64,000 nucleotides of DNA from CANLBN01 sp034111645 (GTDB lineage: Bacteria > Pseudomonadota > Gammaproteobacteria > Pseudomonadales > Cellvibrionaceae): NCBI GenBank assembly GCA_034111645.1, contig JAWUWW010000039.1:67205-131204 (forward strand). Reading direction: 5' to 3'. A model generated the notes under the pieces. It was given only the letters and a program-made list of their open reading frames with translations, ran no database searches and was not told where the DNA came from. The position numbers and the translations under genes are program-made. Shown here piece after piece: positions 26,609-35,383 of the stretch (positions are counted from its first letter, which is position 1; each line of letters opens with the position of its first letter).

Positions 26609-28837
26609 TTAGTGTGTATGTAATTCTTGTTGAGGGCGACTGTGACGACTTGATATTTTGTTTTGTGCGCTGACAATTTGAACAAGGCCTTGCACATCAA
26701 GAATTAATGCAATTTCACCTGTTCCTAAAATAGTGGCGCCGCTAACGCCCCTAAGATGCTGAAAAATTGAACCTAGGGGTTTAATAACGGTTTGTTGTTC
26801 TCCAAAGAGTCTGTCGACCACGAAACCGGCTTTGTAGCGACCAAACTTAACAACCACTAAGCTTTCTCTTTTAGTGGTGCGCTCGCTGGTGTTGTTGAAA
26901 AATTCATTGAGTCTGACAAACGGCATTACCTCATCGCGAAGATTGATGAAATTTTTGTGCTTGTCTTCGGTCCATTCCTCGGAACCCATCTCGATACACT
27001 CTTCCACCATACTTAGCGGAATAACATAGCGCTCTTTGCCGGCTCCAACCATAAAGCCATCAATAATAGCGAGTGTAAGTGGAAGGTTAATGGTTATGCG
27101 TGTACCTACCCCAAGTTCACTGTCGAGTTCGATACTGCCGCGAAGTGATTCAATATTGCGACGCACAACATCCATACCGACACCGCGCCCAGATAAGTTG
27201 CTAGCTTCTGCTTTGGTGCTTAAACCAGCCTCAAAAATAAGCCGAAAAGTTTCTGCACGTGTTAACACTTGATCTGGTTGAACTAAACCTAAACGTTCGG
27301 CCTTTGCGCGAATTTTTTCGGGGTCTAAACCGCCACCATCATCGACCACTTCAATCACAATATGGCCAGAGTTGTGATAGGCATTCAGTTCGACCTTACC
27401 CTGTGCTGGTTTACCGTTAGCAATACGCACATCTGGCATTTCGATACCATGATCAAGCGCATTGCGAACTAAATGGGTTAGTGGGTCGCTAATTTTCTCA
27501 ACAACGGTTTTATCGAGTTCAGATTCGCCGCCAGTTATAACCAGTTCAATCTCTTTACCCTGATCTTTACTGACGTCACGAGTGACGCGACGGAATCGAG
27601 AAAATGTTTCACCAATTTGCACCATACGCAGTTGCAAAGCGTTATCACGAATTTCTTCAACTAAATGCTCAACACCCGCCACAATCTCGCTAGCATCATT
27701 TAATTGATGCTGGTCAACGATAATTTTCATTGCAGCACTTGCGGTCACTAACTCACCGACAAGATTGATTAATTGCCCGAGCTTGTCAGAATCGACTCGA
27801 ATACTTTGAGCCTGTTCTCGCGCTTGCTGTTGTTTTTTTTGTGCCTGCTCGATGACAGGTTGATCGATGATTTTTTGCTCGACCAAAATATCGCCAATGC
27901 GTTTTTTCTGATTGCTAGTGCTTGCTTCTTTATCAGAGCCTTGTAGCCCTAGTGCCTTAGTTAATTCTTTGTGTGTGATGGCACCTATATTGACGAGTAT
28001 TTCACCAAGCCGCTCACTATCTTCAAGAGTAAGGGTCTCTATAGTCTGTGAGTACTCACTTATTTTGGATCGCGATGGAATAATAATAATCGTGCAATCA
28101 TCCTTAGCAAACTCAAAGACCTCTTCAATTTGCTCTCGAGAAGCGTCTGTTTTAAAGGCAATGCGATACTTAAGATAGCAGCCTTCAAAGTCACCAGCGT
28201 CGAAGGCAGGAATATTATTGGTTAGGGTAAGAATATCGACAATCTTACCCATTTGGTTCAAATATCTAATAAAAGACAGTGGGTCTAAGCCATTACGTAA
28301 CGCGTTTTCTTGAAAATCTAGCGAAATAATCCAACAATCGGCTTCGGGTGCAGAGCCTTTACCCGATGATCCCACAAGTCTATCTGTAAAATCATCTGAT
28401 GAATCTGATGTAACAATACCGAGAGAGGCGGCGTTGTCTGTAGCTTCAGTATCACCAAAATCAAACTCTTTTAAAATGGTGTCGCCTTGAGTTTTTAATT
28501 CAGTCGTTATGTCTTCTTCACCTGCTATCGCATGTTCTACAAGGGCTGCGGTATGATCTTTACATTTGAGTAGCGTTGCGATCATGTCTGCGGTAACGCT
28601 AATTTCGCCGGTTCTTAATTTTTCTACTTCTGTCTCGATAGGGTGAGTAAACTCAACGATATGAACAAAATTGAAAATGCCCGCAGCACCTTTAATAGTG
28701 TGCATTGCTCTAAATAAAGAGTTTATTAATTCGCTATCTTCTGGATTATCTTCTAATGCGAGAAGTGCATCTTCCATCTCGATTAATAGTTCTTCAGCTT
28801 CTTGTCCGAATACTTTTTTAACGTCTTCGATATCCAT
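26609..28837 (-). CDS. cheA: Chemotaxis histidine kinase CheA with MshEN-like linker
   Basis: 742 residues. P1 phosphotransfer domain with His46 (RAMHTIKGAAG). A P2-like region at about 165-255. Two tandem RLG/RIG-x-x-L repeats (276-300 and 313-337) resembling the MshEN c-di-GMP-binding motif. Then P3 dimerisation, P4 ATPase (N box LVRNALDHGIE, G1 DDGGGLDP, G2 SGRGVGMDVV) and a C-terminal CheW-like P5. The start overlaps the STAS gene's stop by one base (TAATG). Active kinase expected; the repeats are the unusual part and may be purely structural. Confidence 0.95.
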   Translation of the reverse strand: MDIEDVKKVFGQEAEELLIEMEDALLALEDNPEDSELINSLFRAMHTIKGAAGIFNFVHIVEFTHPIETEVEKLRTGEISVTADMIATLLKCKDHTAALVEHAIAGEEDITTELKTQGDTILKEFDFGDTEATDNAASLGIVTSDSSDDFTDRLVGSSGKGSAPEADCWIISLDFQENALRNGLDPLSFIRYLNQMGKIVDILTLTNNIPAFDAGDFEGCYLKYRIAFKTDASREQIEEVFEFAKDDCTIIIIPSRSKISEYSQTIETLTLEDSERLGEILVNIGAITHKELTKALGLQGSDKEASTSNQKKRIGDILVEQKIIDQPVIEQAQKKQQQAREQAQSIRVDSDKLGQLINLVGELVTASAAMKIIVDQHQLNDASEIVAGVEHLVEEIRDNALQLRMVQIGETFSRFRRVTRDVSKDQGKEIELVITGGESELDKTVVEKISDPLTHLVRNALDHGIEMPDVRIANGKPAQGKVELNAYHNSGHIVIEVVDDGGGLDPEKIRAKAERLGLVQPDQVLTRAETFRLIFEAGLSTKAEASNLSGRGVGMDVVRRNIESLRGSIELDSELGVGTRITINLPLTLAIIDGFMVGAGKERYVIPLSMVEECIEMGSEEWTEDKHKNFINLRDEVMPFVRLNEFFNNTSERTTKRESLVVVKFGRYKAGFVVDRLFGEQQTVIKPLGSIFQHLRGVSGATILGTGEIALILDVQGLVQIVSAQNKISSRHSRPQQELHTH

Positions 28838-29154
28838 TACACCGACTCCCGCAATATCAACACAGAGTCATTTAACTGCCCAAGTAGGCCACAAAGCTCA
28901 AGAACTTCGGTGACCGCCGGGCTATGCTCAATAAACTCTACTTCATATTCTGTATTGAGCTTTTTAATAGCGAACAATAATTGTAAACCGGCACTGTCCA
29001 TTTCAGTCACCTTGCTCAGATTAACGACAATATGCGTCATGCCATTTAATTGCTCAGCCAATAAATCGCGAAATTCGTTAACGGTATAAATGGTTAACTC
29101 GTCATTTAATAGAACATTGACTTGTTTACCGGTGATATTTGTCTTTAGAGCCAT
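28837..29154 (-). CDS. STAS domain protein (anti-sigma-factor antagonist-like)
   Basis: 105 residues, a single STAS domain. The conserved Ser54 lies in VTEMDSAGLQLLFAI, matching the phosphorylated serine of SpoIIAA-type proteins. It sits between cheY and cheA with one-base overlap with the latter, so it is translationally coupled to the kinase. STAS genes accompany some chemotaxis clusters. No anti-sigma kinase or phosphatase partner is encoded here, so its input may be CheA or a distant switch protein. Confidence 0.88.
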   Translation of the reverse strand: MALKTNITGKQVNVLLNDELTIYTVNEFRDLLAEQLNGMTHIVVNLSKVTEMDSAGLQLLFAIKKLNTEYEVEFIEHSPAVTEVLELCGLLGQLNDSVLILRESV

Positions 29155-29163
29155 TGTATGATC

Positions 29164-29532
29164 CTAAGGTAAGCAAAGTTTGGCGACAGCATCTAACATT
29201 TGAGCAGGTTGAAACGGTTTAATTATCCAAGCTTTTGCACCTGCAGCGCGGCCTTCGGCCATTTTATCTGCGCTGGCTTCTGTGGTAAGCATAATGACTG
29301 GCGTAAATTTGTAGCGGGGGTGCTTTTTGACCTCTTTTACAAACGTGATGCCATCCATATTTGGCATATTAACGTCACTAATAATAAGGTTAAGTTTATC
29401 TCCCGTCATTTTAGACAAGGCATCTTTGCCATCGCAGGCATCGACTACCTCGTAACCCGCACCTTTGAGTGCAATGGATACAACTTGTCTGATGGATGCA
29501 GAGTCATCGACGACTAATATCTTCTTTGCCAT
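29164..29532 (-). CDS. cheY: CheY-like response regulator
   Basis: 122-residue single receiver domain with acidic pair Asp9/Asp10 (VVDDSASIRQ), phospho-acceptor Asp53 (ISDVNMPNMDG), switch Thr83 (MLTTEA) and Lys105 (WIIKPFQP). The TEASADKMAEGRAAGAKAWI stretch resembles CheY-type proteins of Che2-like clusters rather than flagellar CheY. It lies 9 bp before the STAS gene and 26 bp after a receptor gene. Output partner not evident. Confidence 0.92.
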   Translation of the reverse strand: MAKKILVVDDSASIRQVVSIALKGAGYEVVDACDGKDALSKMTGDKLNLIISDVNMPNMDGITFVKEVKKHPRYKFTPVIMLTTEASADKMAEGRAAGAKAWIIKPFQPAQMLDAVAKLCLP

Positions 29533-29558
29533 TTTTTTCTCTCTTTTATATGTGACGG

Positions 29559-30716
29559 TTAAAAAAAACTAACTGAACCTTTATCTGCATGGTCATCTGG
29601 TTTAGATGAGCCGCTACCATCGTGTTGCTCGTACTGTTCAGTAGCCACATAACGATTTTTCATTGCAGCGACTAATTGATCAACTGCTAGTTCTGGCACT
29701 GCAAAACCTGTACTGCGTGCGTTTTCTTGTTCGGCGACAGCATTCTCGAGTTCATCGATACTACTAACGACCTGCTGTAAAATTTGGCTTAAGCGATCTT
29801 GAAATTGAAAGTCGACTAACATCGTTTGAATTTCACTTTGAATGCGCTGACCTAGTTCAACCATACTAATGCCTTGGTCTTTCATAGTCTGGGAGCGAGA
29901 TTCGAGAGAATGAATAACGCGCGATAAAGTTTTTTCACCGTTTTCTAAGGCTTCACTCTCATTATCAGCGGCTTCTCTCGCTATATTTTGAAACTCAATG
30001 GTTTGATTATTTAAGCTCGAGATCCTCTCAGTAATTCTGGCGCCCGTTTGATCAGACTGTGTAGACAGCGAGCGAACTTCATCGGCAACAACAGCAAATC
30101 CACGACCCGATTCGCCGGCACGCGCAGCTTCAATAGCAGCATTTAAGGCAAGTAGGTTTGTTTGCTCAGCAATTTTGCGCACATCGCCTGCCAGTGAGCT
30201 TAAGCCACTGGTTTGATTGACTAATTCATCTAGCTGCTGTAATTGTGTTTGTCGAGCTTGATTCATCGATTGAAGGTCTTGGAAGAGGTTGCTAAGCAAC
30301 TGCTTATCACCGTCAATCTCTGCGGTGCTATCGTCGTTAGAATAAAAGCTAGCATCGGTGACGCTTGCAAGCTCAATCGTCAAGTTAGAAAAACGTTGTG
30401 TCATATCCGATACGCTATCATCCATTTGCCCGTTAACAGATTGTATGTGGCGCTTCCAAATAGGGATTAATTGGCTAATAGCTGCTTCAAGTCTGGCAAC
30501 TTCTTGATTTTTTGGCGGGTTGTTTTGGTATTCAGCCATTTCATCAACGGTGACGCTTAAGTCTCCAACATTTTGTATTAGGGAGCGAATCATATAAGCA
30601 GAAATTGCAGCTCCAATAATGAATAAGGCCACTAAAATATATAGCTGGCTAGCTATAGCCAATATAACGCCGAGCAATGCAATGAGTGCCAAAACGATTC
30701 GATATGTTTTATTCAT
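29559..30716 (-). CDS. Short methyl-accepting chemotaxis protein without periplasmic sensor
   Basis: 385 residues. Two adjacent N-terminal membrane helices (about 8-26 and 28-46) leave almost no periplasmic loop. The cytoplasmic signalling helices follow, with the conserved tip EQTNLLALNAAIEAARAGESGRGFAVVADEVRSL. No HAMP or recognisable sensor domain. It may sense internal or membrane state or act as a signalling scaffold. First gene of the chemotaxis operon, so the promoter should lie just above 30716. The C-terminus (SVSFF) is not a convincing methyltransferase tether. Confidence 0.9.
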   Translation of the reverse strand: MNKTYRIVLALIALLGVILAIASQLYILVALFIIGAAISAYMIRSLIQNVGDLSVTVDEMAEYQNNPPKNQEVARLEAAISQLIPIWKRHIQSVNGQMDDSVSDMTQRFSNLTIELASVTDASFYSNDDSTAEIDGDKQLLSNLFQDLQSMNQARQTQLQQLDELVNQTSGLSSLAGDVRKIAEQTNLLALNAAIEAARAGESGRGFAVVADEVRSLSTQSDQTGARITERISSLNNQTIEFQNIAREAADNESEALENGEKTLSRVIHSLESRSQTMKDQGISMVELGQRIQSEIQTMLVDFQFQDRLSQILQQVVSSIDELENAVAEQENARSTGFAVPELAVDQLVAAMKNRYVATEQYEQHDGSGSSKPDDHADKGSVSFF

Positions 30717-31195
30717 AATTGTTACTGCGTCGTGATTAATAAGGACTTTTTTGTTGCTAGAATTTGTTTTAATCGTTAAATATTAAGTTAGAGATCTAAA
30801 GCCCTGCTGATTTCGTATAGAGTCCATCAGTGCAAGGTTTATAATTTGCAAATTAAATTAGTTAAAAATTATCAGGCTAATACTTTAAAGATAACTTGTA
30901 GGTATTTAATTAAAAGTTGATGGCGTTAAATCGGGCAACTTAAGCTTTATTCTTAGACAAAACTATAAAATATAGTGGATATGAGAGATGTTAAGGGGTT
31001 TGATATGCGGTAATGAAGATCGCGAGGTTTATCATTGTCCAAATTTTAATTTGTGTTATTGAGTAGGGTAAAAAATACGGCTATTTTACAGACGAGTCGA
31101 TGGCAATGGCTGATCTTAATTTAGAAAGTCGAAACTTTAAATTAAAGCTTCAACTTATTACGTAATAGAGTCGGTTTTCGCGAGTTCGACCAAAT
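30717..31195. other. Non-coding region upstream of the chemotaxis operon
   Basis: About 480 AT-rich bases between the first chemotaxis gene and the broken BLUF gene, both on the minus strand. No ORF or RNA gene is supported. It must contain the chemotaxis operon promoter close to 30720-30800 on the minus strand. Confidence 0.35.
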
Positions 31196-31615
31196 TTATG
31201 CAACAGCGTCTTTCTTTGCGAGCTCAAGCAATTTTTTTGCGCTCTCTCCCGACATCTCATATGGATTAAAGTCTTTGTTGGGCGCGTGTTTAAGAAACAC
31301 GGACCTCTTAGATTTTGTAGGTAGCGCTAGCTCCATACCCCATTCATAAAACGATCTTGTGCTAATTTCGCCCTAGTGTAGTAAAAGAATATCACTATGC
31401 CTTGGATCATCTACAATAGATGAGTAAAGGTGATTAACTGTTGACCTTGAGCCTTCTAAGCATTGCAAAAAATATTTATAATCGAAGCATAAAATACCTG
31501 TTACATCTAGGCCTTAATTTTTAAGACGAGCTTTTTTGACGATATCAGCCACACCATCATCATTTTGTATTTTATCTGTAACTTTACTTGCATAAATTAA
31601 ACTGACTAAAAACAT
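31196..31615 (-). pseudogene. BLUF-domain blue-light photoreceptor, two internal stops
   Basis: Reading the minus strand from the ATG at 31615 gives one continuous frame of 139 sense or stop codons to TAA at 31198-31196. It is interrupted only by TAA at codon 34 (31516-31514) and TAG at codon 81 (31375-31373). The product is a short PixD-like BLUF protein: LIYASKVTD at the start, GLDVTGILCFDYKYFLQCLEG, DDPRHSDILLL, SFYEWGMELA. The photochemical residues are in place: Tyr8, Asn33, Gln51, Trp92 and Met94. Both stops are one base from common sense codons, and there is no frameshift. A weak GCGAGAA sequence precedes the ATG. Most likely a recently inactivated gene. Two different stop codons argue against programmed read-through. 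Confidence 0.85.
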
Positions 31616-32022
31616 AGAGTTTCTCGCTAAACTTGATGATAGTGATTCTAATATCGATTCCAACTATAAATTCCAACTACAAAGAGTATGGTAAACACTT
31701 CTGTAATTTACAAGTTAGGCCTGTTAAAAATACCTGCAAATCATAAATATCAACTATTTAAAAGTTGACAGTAAAGCTAGGTTTCATTTAGGTTTAATCC
31801 AAGCCAAATAAAAGTCGTAAGCTTAGCTAGTCTTTAAAGCTATCAAGATTGCAGTTTAGGGATGCGCTTTCAAGTTGCTCTTTAATGATCAGAGCTAAAG
31901 ATAAGAGGGCTATTTTTAGCTACCTAAGCGCATATTTGGACTTAGGCAATAGCTAAAATTAGTAATTGACGATGATTTTTAATTGGCGACGCACAGCCGC
32001 CTGAATTTTGATATTGATGAAG
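31616..32022. other. Non-coding region between BLUF pseudogene and speB
   Basis: About 400 AT-rich bases. A short tandem duplication of ATTCCAACTA is near 31656-31680. No gene seen. It contains the 3' end of the polyamine operon transcript; no clear terminator. Confidence 0.35.
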
Positions 32023-32919
32023 CTAGGATTTACGCTTATTTCTAGTCACTATTCCCATCATTTTGTAACTAAGTAATGCAGCCGAAAACTCATAGCAATG
32101 AAAACCTTTAATCGGTGCGAATTCCATAATGTCAAAGCCAATAATGTTGGATTGCTTGGCCACAGATTCGAATAAAGATAGTGTTTGATACCAACCTAGA
32201 CCGCCAGGAACAGGTGTGCCCGTCGAGGGGAAAATTGATGGATCGATGCCATCTACATCAATGGTAAAAAAGACGTTTTCAGGAAAGTCATCGGGCAAAT
32301 CGATTGTTTTTATGTCGCGAGGTACTAAAATGTCAGCATCCATATGAGCAATATCAAATACTTTGCGAGTGGCCACTTCCTCCTCGCAAAGTGCACGAAT
32401 ACCCAACTGAAAAATAGGAATGTCTTCATCTGCAATTCGCTTCATCACCGAGGCATGGCTGTAGGGGTTGCCCTCGTAGGCCTCGCGTAAATCTGCATGA
32501 GCATCAATTTGCACCACGCCAATATCGGTAATACCTGCCGCTATTAAGCCTTTGATAACGCCATAGGTCACGCTATGCTCACCACCTAAAGCAATAGGAA
32601 AATGCCCTTTTTCGACAATCGCCTGAGTTGCCTTAGCAATATTTTCGATGACTTGTTCGGCATCGGCGTCAACATCTACGGGCGGGTGAGTATAAATACC
32701 TTTAAGGCTAGGATTGCTTTTTCCGTCCCAGGTTTCGAGCTGCCAAGAAGCGGCTAAAATTGCAGCGGGGCCTTCTGCTGTACCGCCACCATAAGAAACT
32801 GAGTGCTCGTAGGGAACGGGTAGTATATGGAAGTGCGCATCTTCAGGTTTTGGGTGCGTAAATTCTGAACCTAAAAAAACGGGATAACCCGGTGCTGCTA
32901 GCTGATCAAAGTTGTCCAT
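32023..32919 (-). CDS. speB: Agmatinase / ureohydrolase SpeB
   Basis: 298-residue binuclear Mn enzyme of the arginase family; hydrolyses agmatine to putrescine and urea. Metal ligands visible: His115 (GGEHSVTYG), Asp139, His141 and Asp143 (QIDAHADLR), and Asp221 and Asp223 (TIDVDGIDPS). Last gene of the operon speA - carboxyspermidine dehydrogenase - nspC - speB. Pairing with an arginine decarboxylase supports agmatine rather than arginine or guanidinobutyrate as substrate. It is 48 bp after nspC. Confidence 0.94.
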   Translation of the reverse strand: MDNFDQLAAPGYPVFLGSEFTHPKPEDAHFHILPVPYEHSVSYGGGTAEGPAAILAASWQLETWDGKSNPSLKGIYTHPPVDVDADAEQVIENIAKATQAIVEKGHFPIALGGEHSVTYGVIKGLIAAGITDIGVVQIDAHADLREAYEGNPYSHASVMKRIADEDIPIFQLGIRALCEEEVATRKVFDIAHMDADILVPRDIKTIDLPDDFPENVFFTIDVDGIDPSIFPSTGTPVPGGLGWYQTLSLFESVAKQSNIIGFDIMEFAPIKGFHCYEFSAALLSYKMMGIVTRNKRKS

Positions 32920-32967
32920 GAAATTCTCTGTCTATCAATTTATAGAATGTTTTTAGCATATTTGCCT

Positions 32968-34152
32968 TTAGGATAATCGTGTTTTGAAATCTTCGTAAGC
33001 AAACTCGCGAATTACTTTTAAGGCATCGGTTTCAGAATTCCAAAGCGCAAGCGCCGGCAGACCAATACCGTTAAAAGTAGTTGTTTTTACCATGGTGTAG
33101 TGGGACATGTCATCAAATAATAAACGTTGGCCTATTTGAAGTGGCTGTTTAAAGCTGTAATCACCCATTACATCACCGGCTAAGCAGGTTTGTCCACCAA
33201 GACGATAGTTATGAAGGTATTGACCGTGCTGCCCAGCATTAAAAATATCAGCTCGATAAGGCATTTCAATAGTATCGGGCATATGACAGGTGGCCGATGT
33301 ATCTAAGATTGCTAAATCCATGCTGTTAAAGGTGAGATCTAATACCTCTGTTACCAATACTCCGGTATTAATCGCAATGGCCTCACCAGGCTCCATATAT
33401 ACCTGCACTTGATATTTATCTTGAAACTGTTTTATGCGCTCTATGAGTGGTTGTACTTGATAGCCATCACCTGTGATGTGATGACCACCGCCAAAATTGA
33501 CCCAATCAAGTTTTGATAACTTGTCTGCAAACTGATTTTCAATAGCTGCCAAGGTGCGATCTAATGCGCCAAAATCTTGCTCACATAAGGTGTGAAAATG
33601 CAGACCGCTAATACCTTCTGAAAGCGCATCTTCAAAATTTTCATCGTTAAATTCTGTAGTGGGAATGCCAAGACGCGAGCCCGGTGCGCAGGGGTCATAA
33701 ATAGGCGTTGCACCCTCTGAGTGAAGAGGATTAAGTCGCAAGCCAAAATGTAGTTCAGGTCTTGCGGCTTTAGCGCTTTGAATGATATGTTGAAAACGCT
33801 TCCATTGTCCAAAAGAATTAAACACTACGTGGTGAGATAATTGCAAAATCTGTTTTAAATCTGCTTCGGTATAGGCGGCAGAAAAGGTATGAACCTCACC
33901 GCCAAACTCTTCACGACCTAGCCGTGTCTCATACAAGCCGCTTGAGCAAGTGCCAGATAAATATTGGCTAATAAGCGGCGCTAGGCTAAACATCGAAAAA
34001 GCTTTTAAAGCGAGCAGAATTTTTGCCCCCGATGCTTGCTGCACATGGGCTAACACCTCAAGGTTGCGACGCACTGCTACCTCGTCAACCACAAAGCACG
34101 GCGATGGCACCCTTGTTGGGTCGAATTGCTTAAAGCTCTTACTCTTATTCAT
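32968..34152 (-). CDS. nspC: Carboxynorspermidine/carboxyspermidine decarboxylase NspC
   Basis: 394-residue PLP enzyme of the alanine-racemase-fold decarboxylases; the Schiff-base lysine is Lys50 in ILLALKAFSMF. The C-terminal DTSATCHMPDTIEMPYR motif is characteristic of the NspC branch. It removes CO2 from carboxyspermidine (or carboxynorspermidine) to give spermidine (or norspermidine). No diaminobutyrate pathway genes are in the operon, whereas speA and speB supply putrescine, so spermidine is the likely product. 24 bp after the dehydrogenase gene. Confidence 0.95.
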   Translation of the reverse strand: MNKSKSFKQFDPTRVPSPCFVVDEVAVRRNLEVLAHVQQASGAKILLALKAFSMFSLAPLISQYLSGTCSSGLYETRLGREEFGGEVHTFSAAYTEADLKQILQLSHHVVFNSFGQWKRFQHIIQSAKAARPELHFGLRLNPLHSEGATPIYDPCAPGSRLGIPTTEFNDENFEDALSEGISGLHFHTLCEQDFGALDRTLAAIENQFADKLSKLDWVNFGGGHHITGDGYQVQPLIERIKQFQDKYQVQVYMEPGEAIAINTGVLVTEVLDLTFNSMDLAILDTSATCHMPDTIEMPYRADIFNAGQHGQYLHNYRLGGQTCLAGDVMGDYSFKQPLQIGQRLLFDDMSHYTMVKTTTFNGIGLPALALWNSETDALKVIREFAYEDFKTRLS

Positions 34153-34176
34153 CGAGCGATAATGATCAAAGACGCA

Positions 34177-35373
34177 TTAAACAAGGTCAAAACCGGGCTC
34201 TTCAATTACTTTCCAAGGCAGGCCATATTCATTCATATCAGCCATAAACGCATCGGGGTCTAATTGCTCCATGTTCCAAACACCTGCTTGCATCCAGGTG
34301 CCTTGCAGCATCATTTTAGCGCCGATCATTGCGGGCACGCCGGTAGTATAAGAAATTGCCTGAGATTGAACCTCTTTGTAGCAATCTTGATGATCTTTTA
34401 TGTTATAGAGATATACAGTTTTTTGTTTGCCGTCTTTAATACCGCTGACCACACAACCGATACAAGTTTTGCCATGTGTACACGGTCCCAAGGATGAAGG
34501 CTCTGGCAGCAACTGTTTTAAAAACTGTATAGGTACAATTTGTTGACCCTGAAACTCTACGGGTTCAATACCAGTCATGCCGACATTACCAAGTACCTCT
34601 AAATGTTTGAGATAGCTATCACCAAAACTCATCCAAAATTGAGCTTTTTTCAACGTAGGAATATGTGTCGTAAGCGACTCTAGCTCTTCATGATACATAC
34701 GATAGATATTAAAAGTTCCAACCTCATCAGGACATGTAAAAGATTGTTTAAGTGATAGAGGTGGAGTGGTAACAAATTTGCCATCTTCCCAGTGGCGACA
34801 CTCGGCGGTAACTTCGCGGATATTAATTTCAGGATTAAAGTTTGTAGCAAAAGGATAACCGTGATCACCACCGTTCACATCGATAATATCTAGCGTATGA
34901 ATTTCATCAAAATAATGTTTCGCGATATAGGCGGTAAACATATTGGTAGCACCAGGGTCAAAACCAGAACCTAGCAATGCCATGAGGCCAGCTTGTTGAA
35001 ATTTCTGTTGGTAAGCCCACTGCCATCTGTACTCGAATTTTGCGGTATCTAGAGGCTCATAATTAGCCGTATCCAAATAATGAACGCCTGTTTCTAAGCA
35101 AGCGTCCATAATGGTTAGATCTTGATAGGGCAGCGCTACATTGATGACTAGTTTTGGTTTAACTTGATTAATTAGAGCAACAAGCTCGGCAACATTATCG
35201 GCGTCAACTTGTGCAGTTTTAATCGGCCGAGCAATCTGCTTTGCAATAGCTTTACATTTATCTTCGTTGCGACTGGCTAGCACAATATTTGTGAAAACCT
35301 CTGGCACTTGTGCACATTTATGGGTGACTACTTGGCCTACGCCTCCCGCTCCGATAATTAATACAGTGCTCAT
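34177..35373 (-). CDS. Carboxynorspermidine/carboxyspermidine dehydrogenase
   Basis: 398 residues from the ATG at 35373, which has an ideal AAGGAG site; an upstream in-frame ATG would overlap speA. The N-terminal Rossmann motif is IIGAGGVGQVV, and the saccharopine-dehydrogenase-like body includes LLGSGFDPGATNMFTAY. It condenses putrescine (or diaminopropane) with aspartate semialdehyde and reduces the imine with NAD(P)H to carboxyspermidine (or carboxynorspermidine). Ten bases separate it from the speA stop; nspC follows directly. Confidence 0.94.
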   Translation of the reverse strand: MSTVLIIGAGGVGQVVTHKCAQVPEVFTNIVLASRNEDKCKAIAKQIARPIKTAQVDADNVAELVALINQVKPKLVINVALPYQDLTIMDACLETGVHYLDTANYEPLDTAKFEYRWQWAYQQKFQQAGLMALLGSGFDPGATNMFTAYIAKHYFDEIHTLDIIDVNGGDHGYPFATNFNPEINIREVTAECRHWEDGKFVTTPPLSLKQSFTCPDEVGTFNIYRMYHEELESLTTHIPTLKKAQFWMSFGDSYLKHLEVLGNVGMTGIEPVEFQGQQIVPIQFLKQLLPEPSSLGPCTHGKTCIGCVVSGIKDGKQKTVYLYNIKDHQDCYKEVQSQAISYTTGVPAMIGAKMMLQGTWMQAGVWNMEQLDPDAFMADMNEYGLPWKVIEEPGFDLV

Positions 35374-35383
35374 TGTCGACTCC

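Noticed and set aside
28802..29089. Plus-strand ORFs opposite cheA and the STAS gene
   Set aside because: Mirror of well-supported genes on the other strand; no ribosome site, no family features.
31196..31615. BLUF gene expressed by stop-codon read-through or recoding
   Set aside because: Two different stops (TAA and TAG) and no stimulatory context; pseudogene is simpler.
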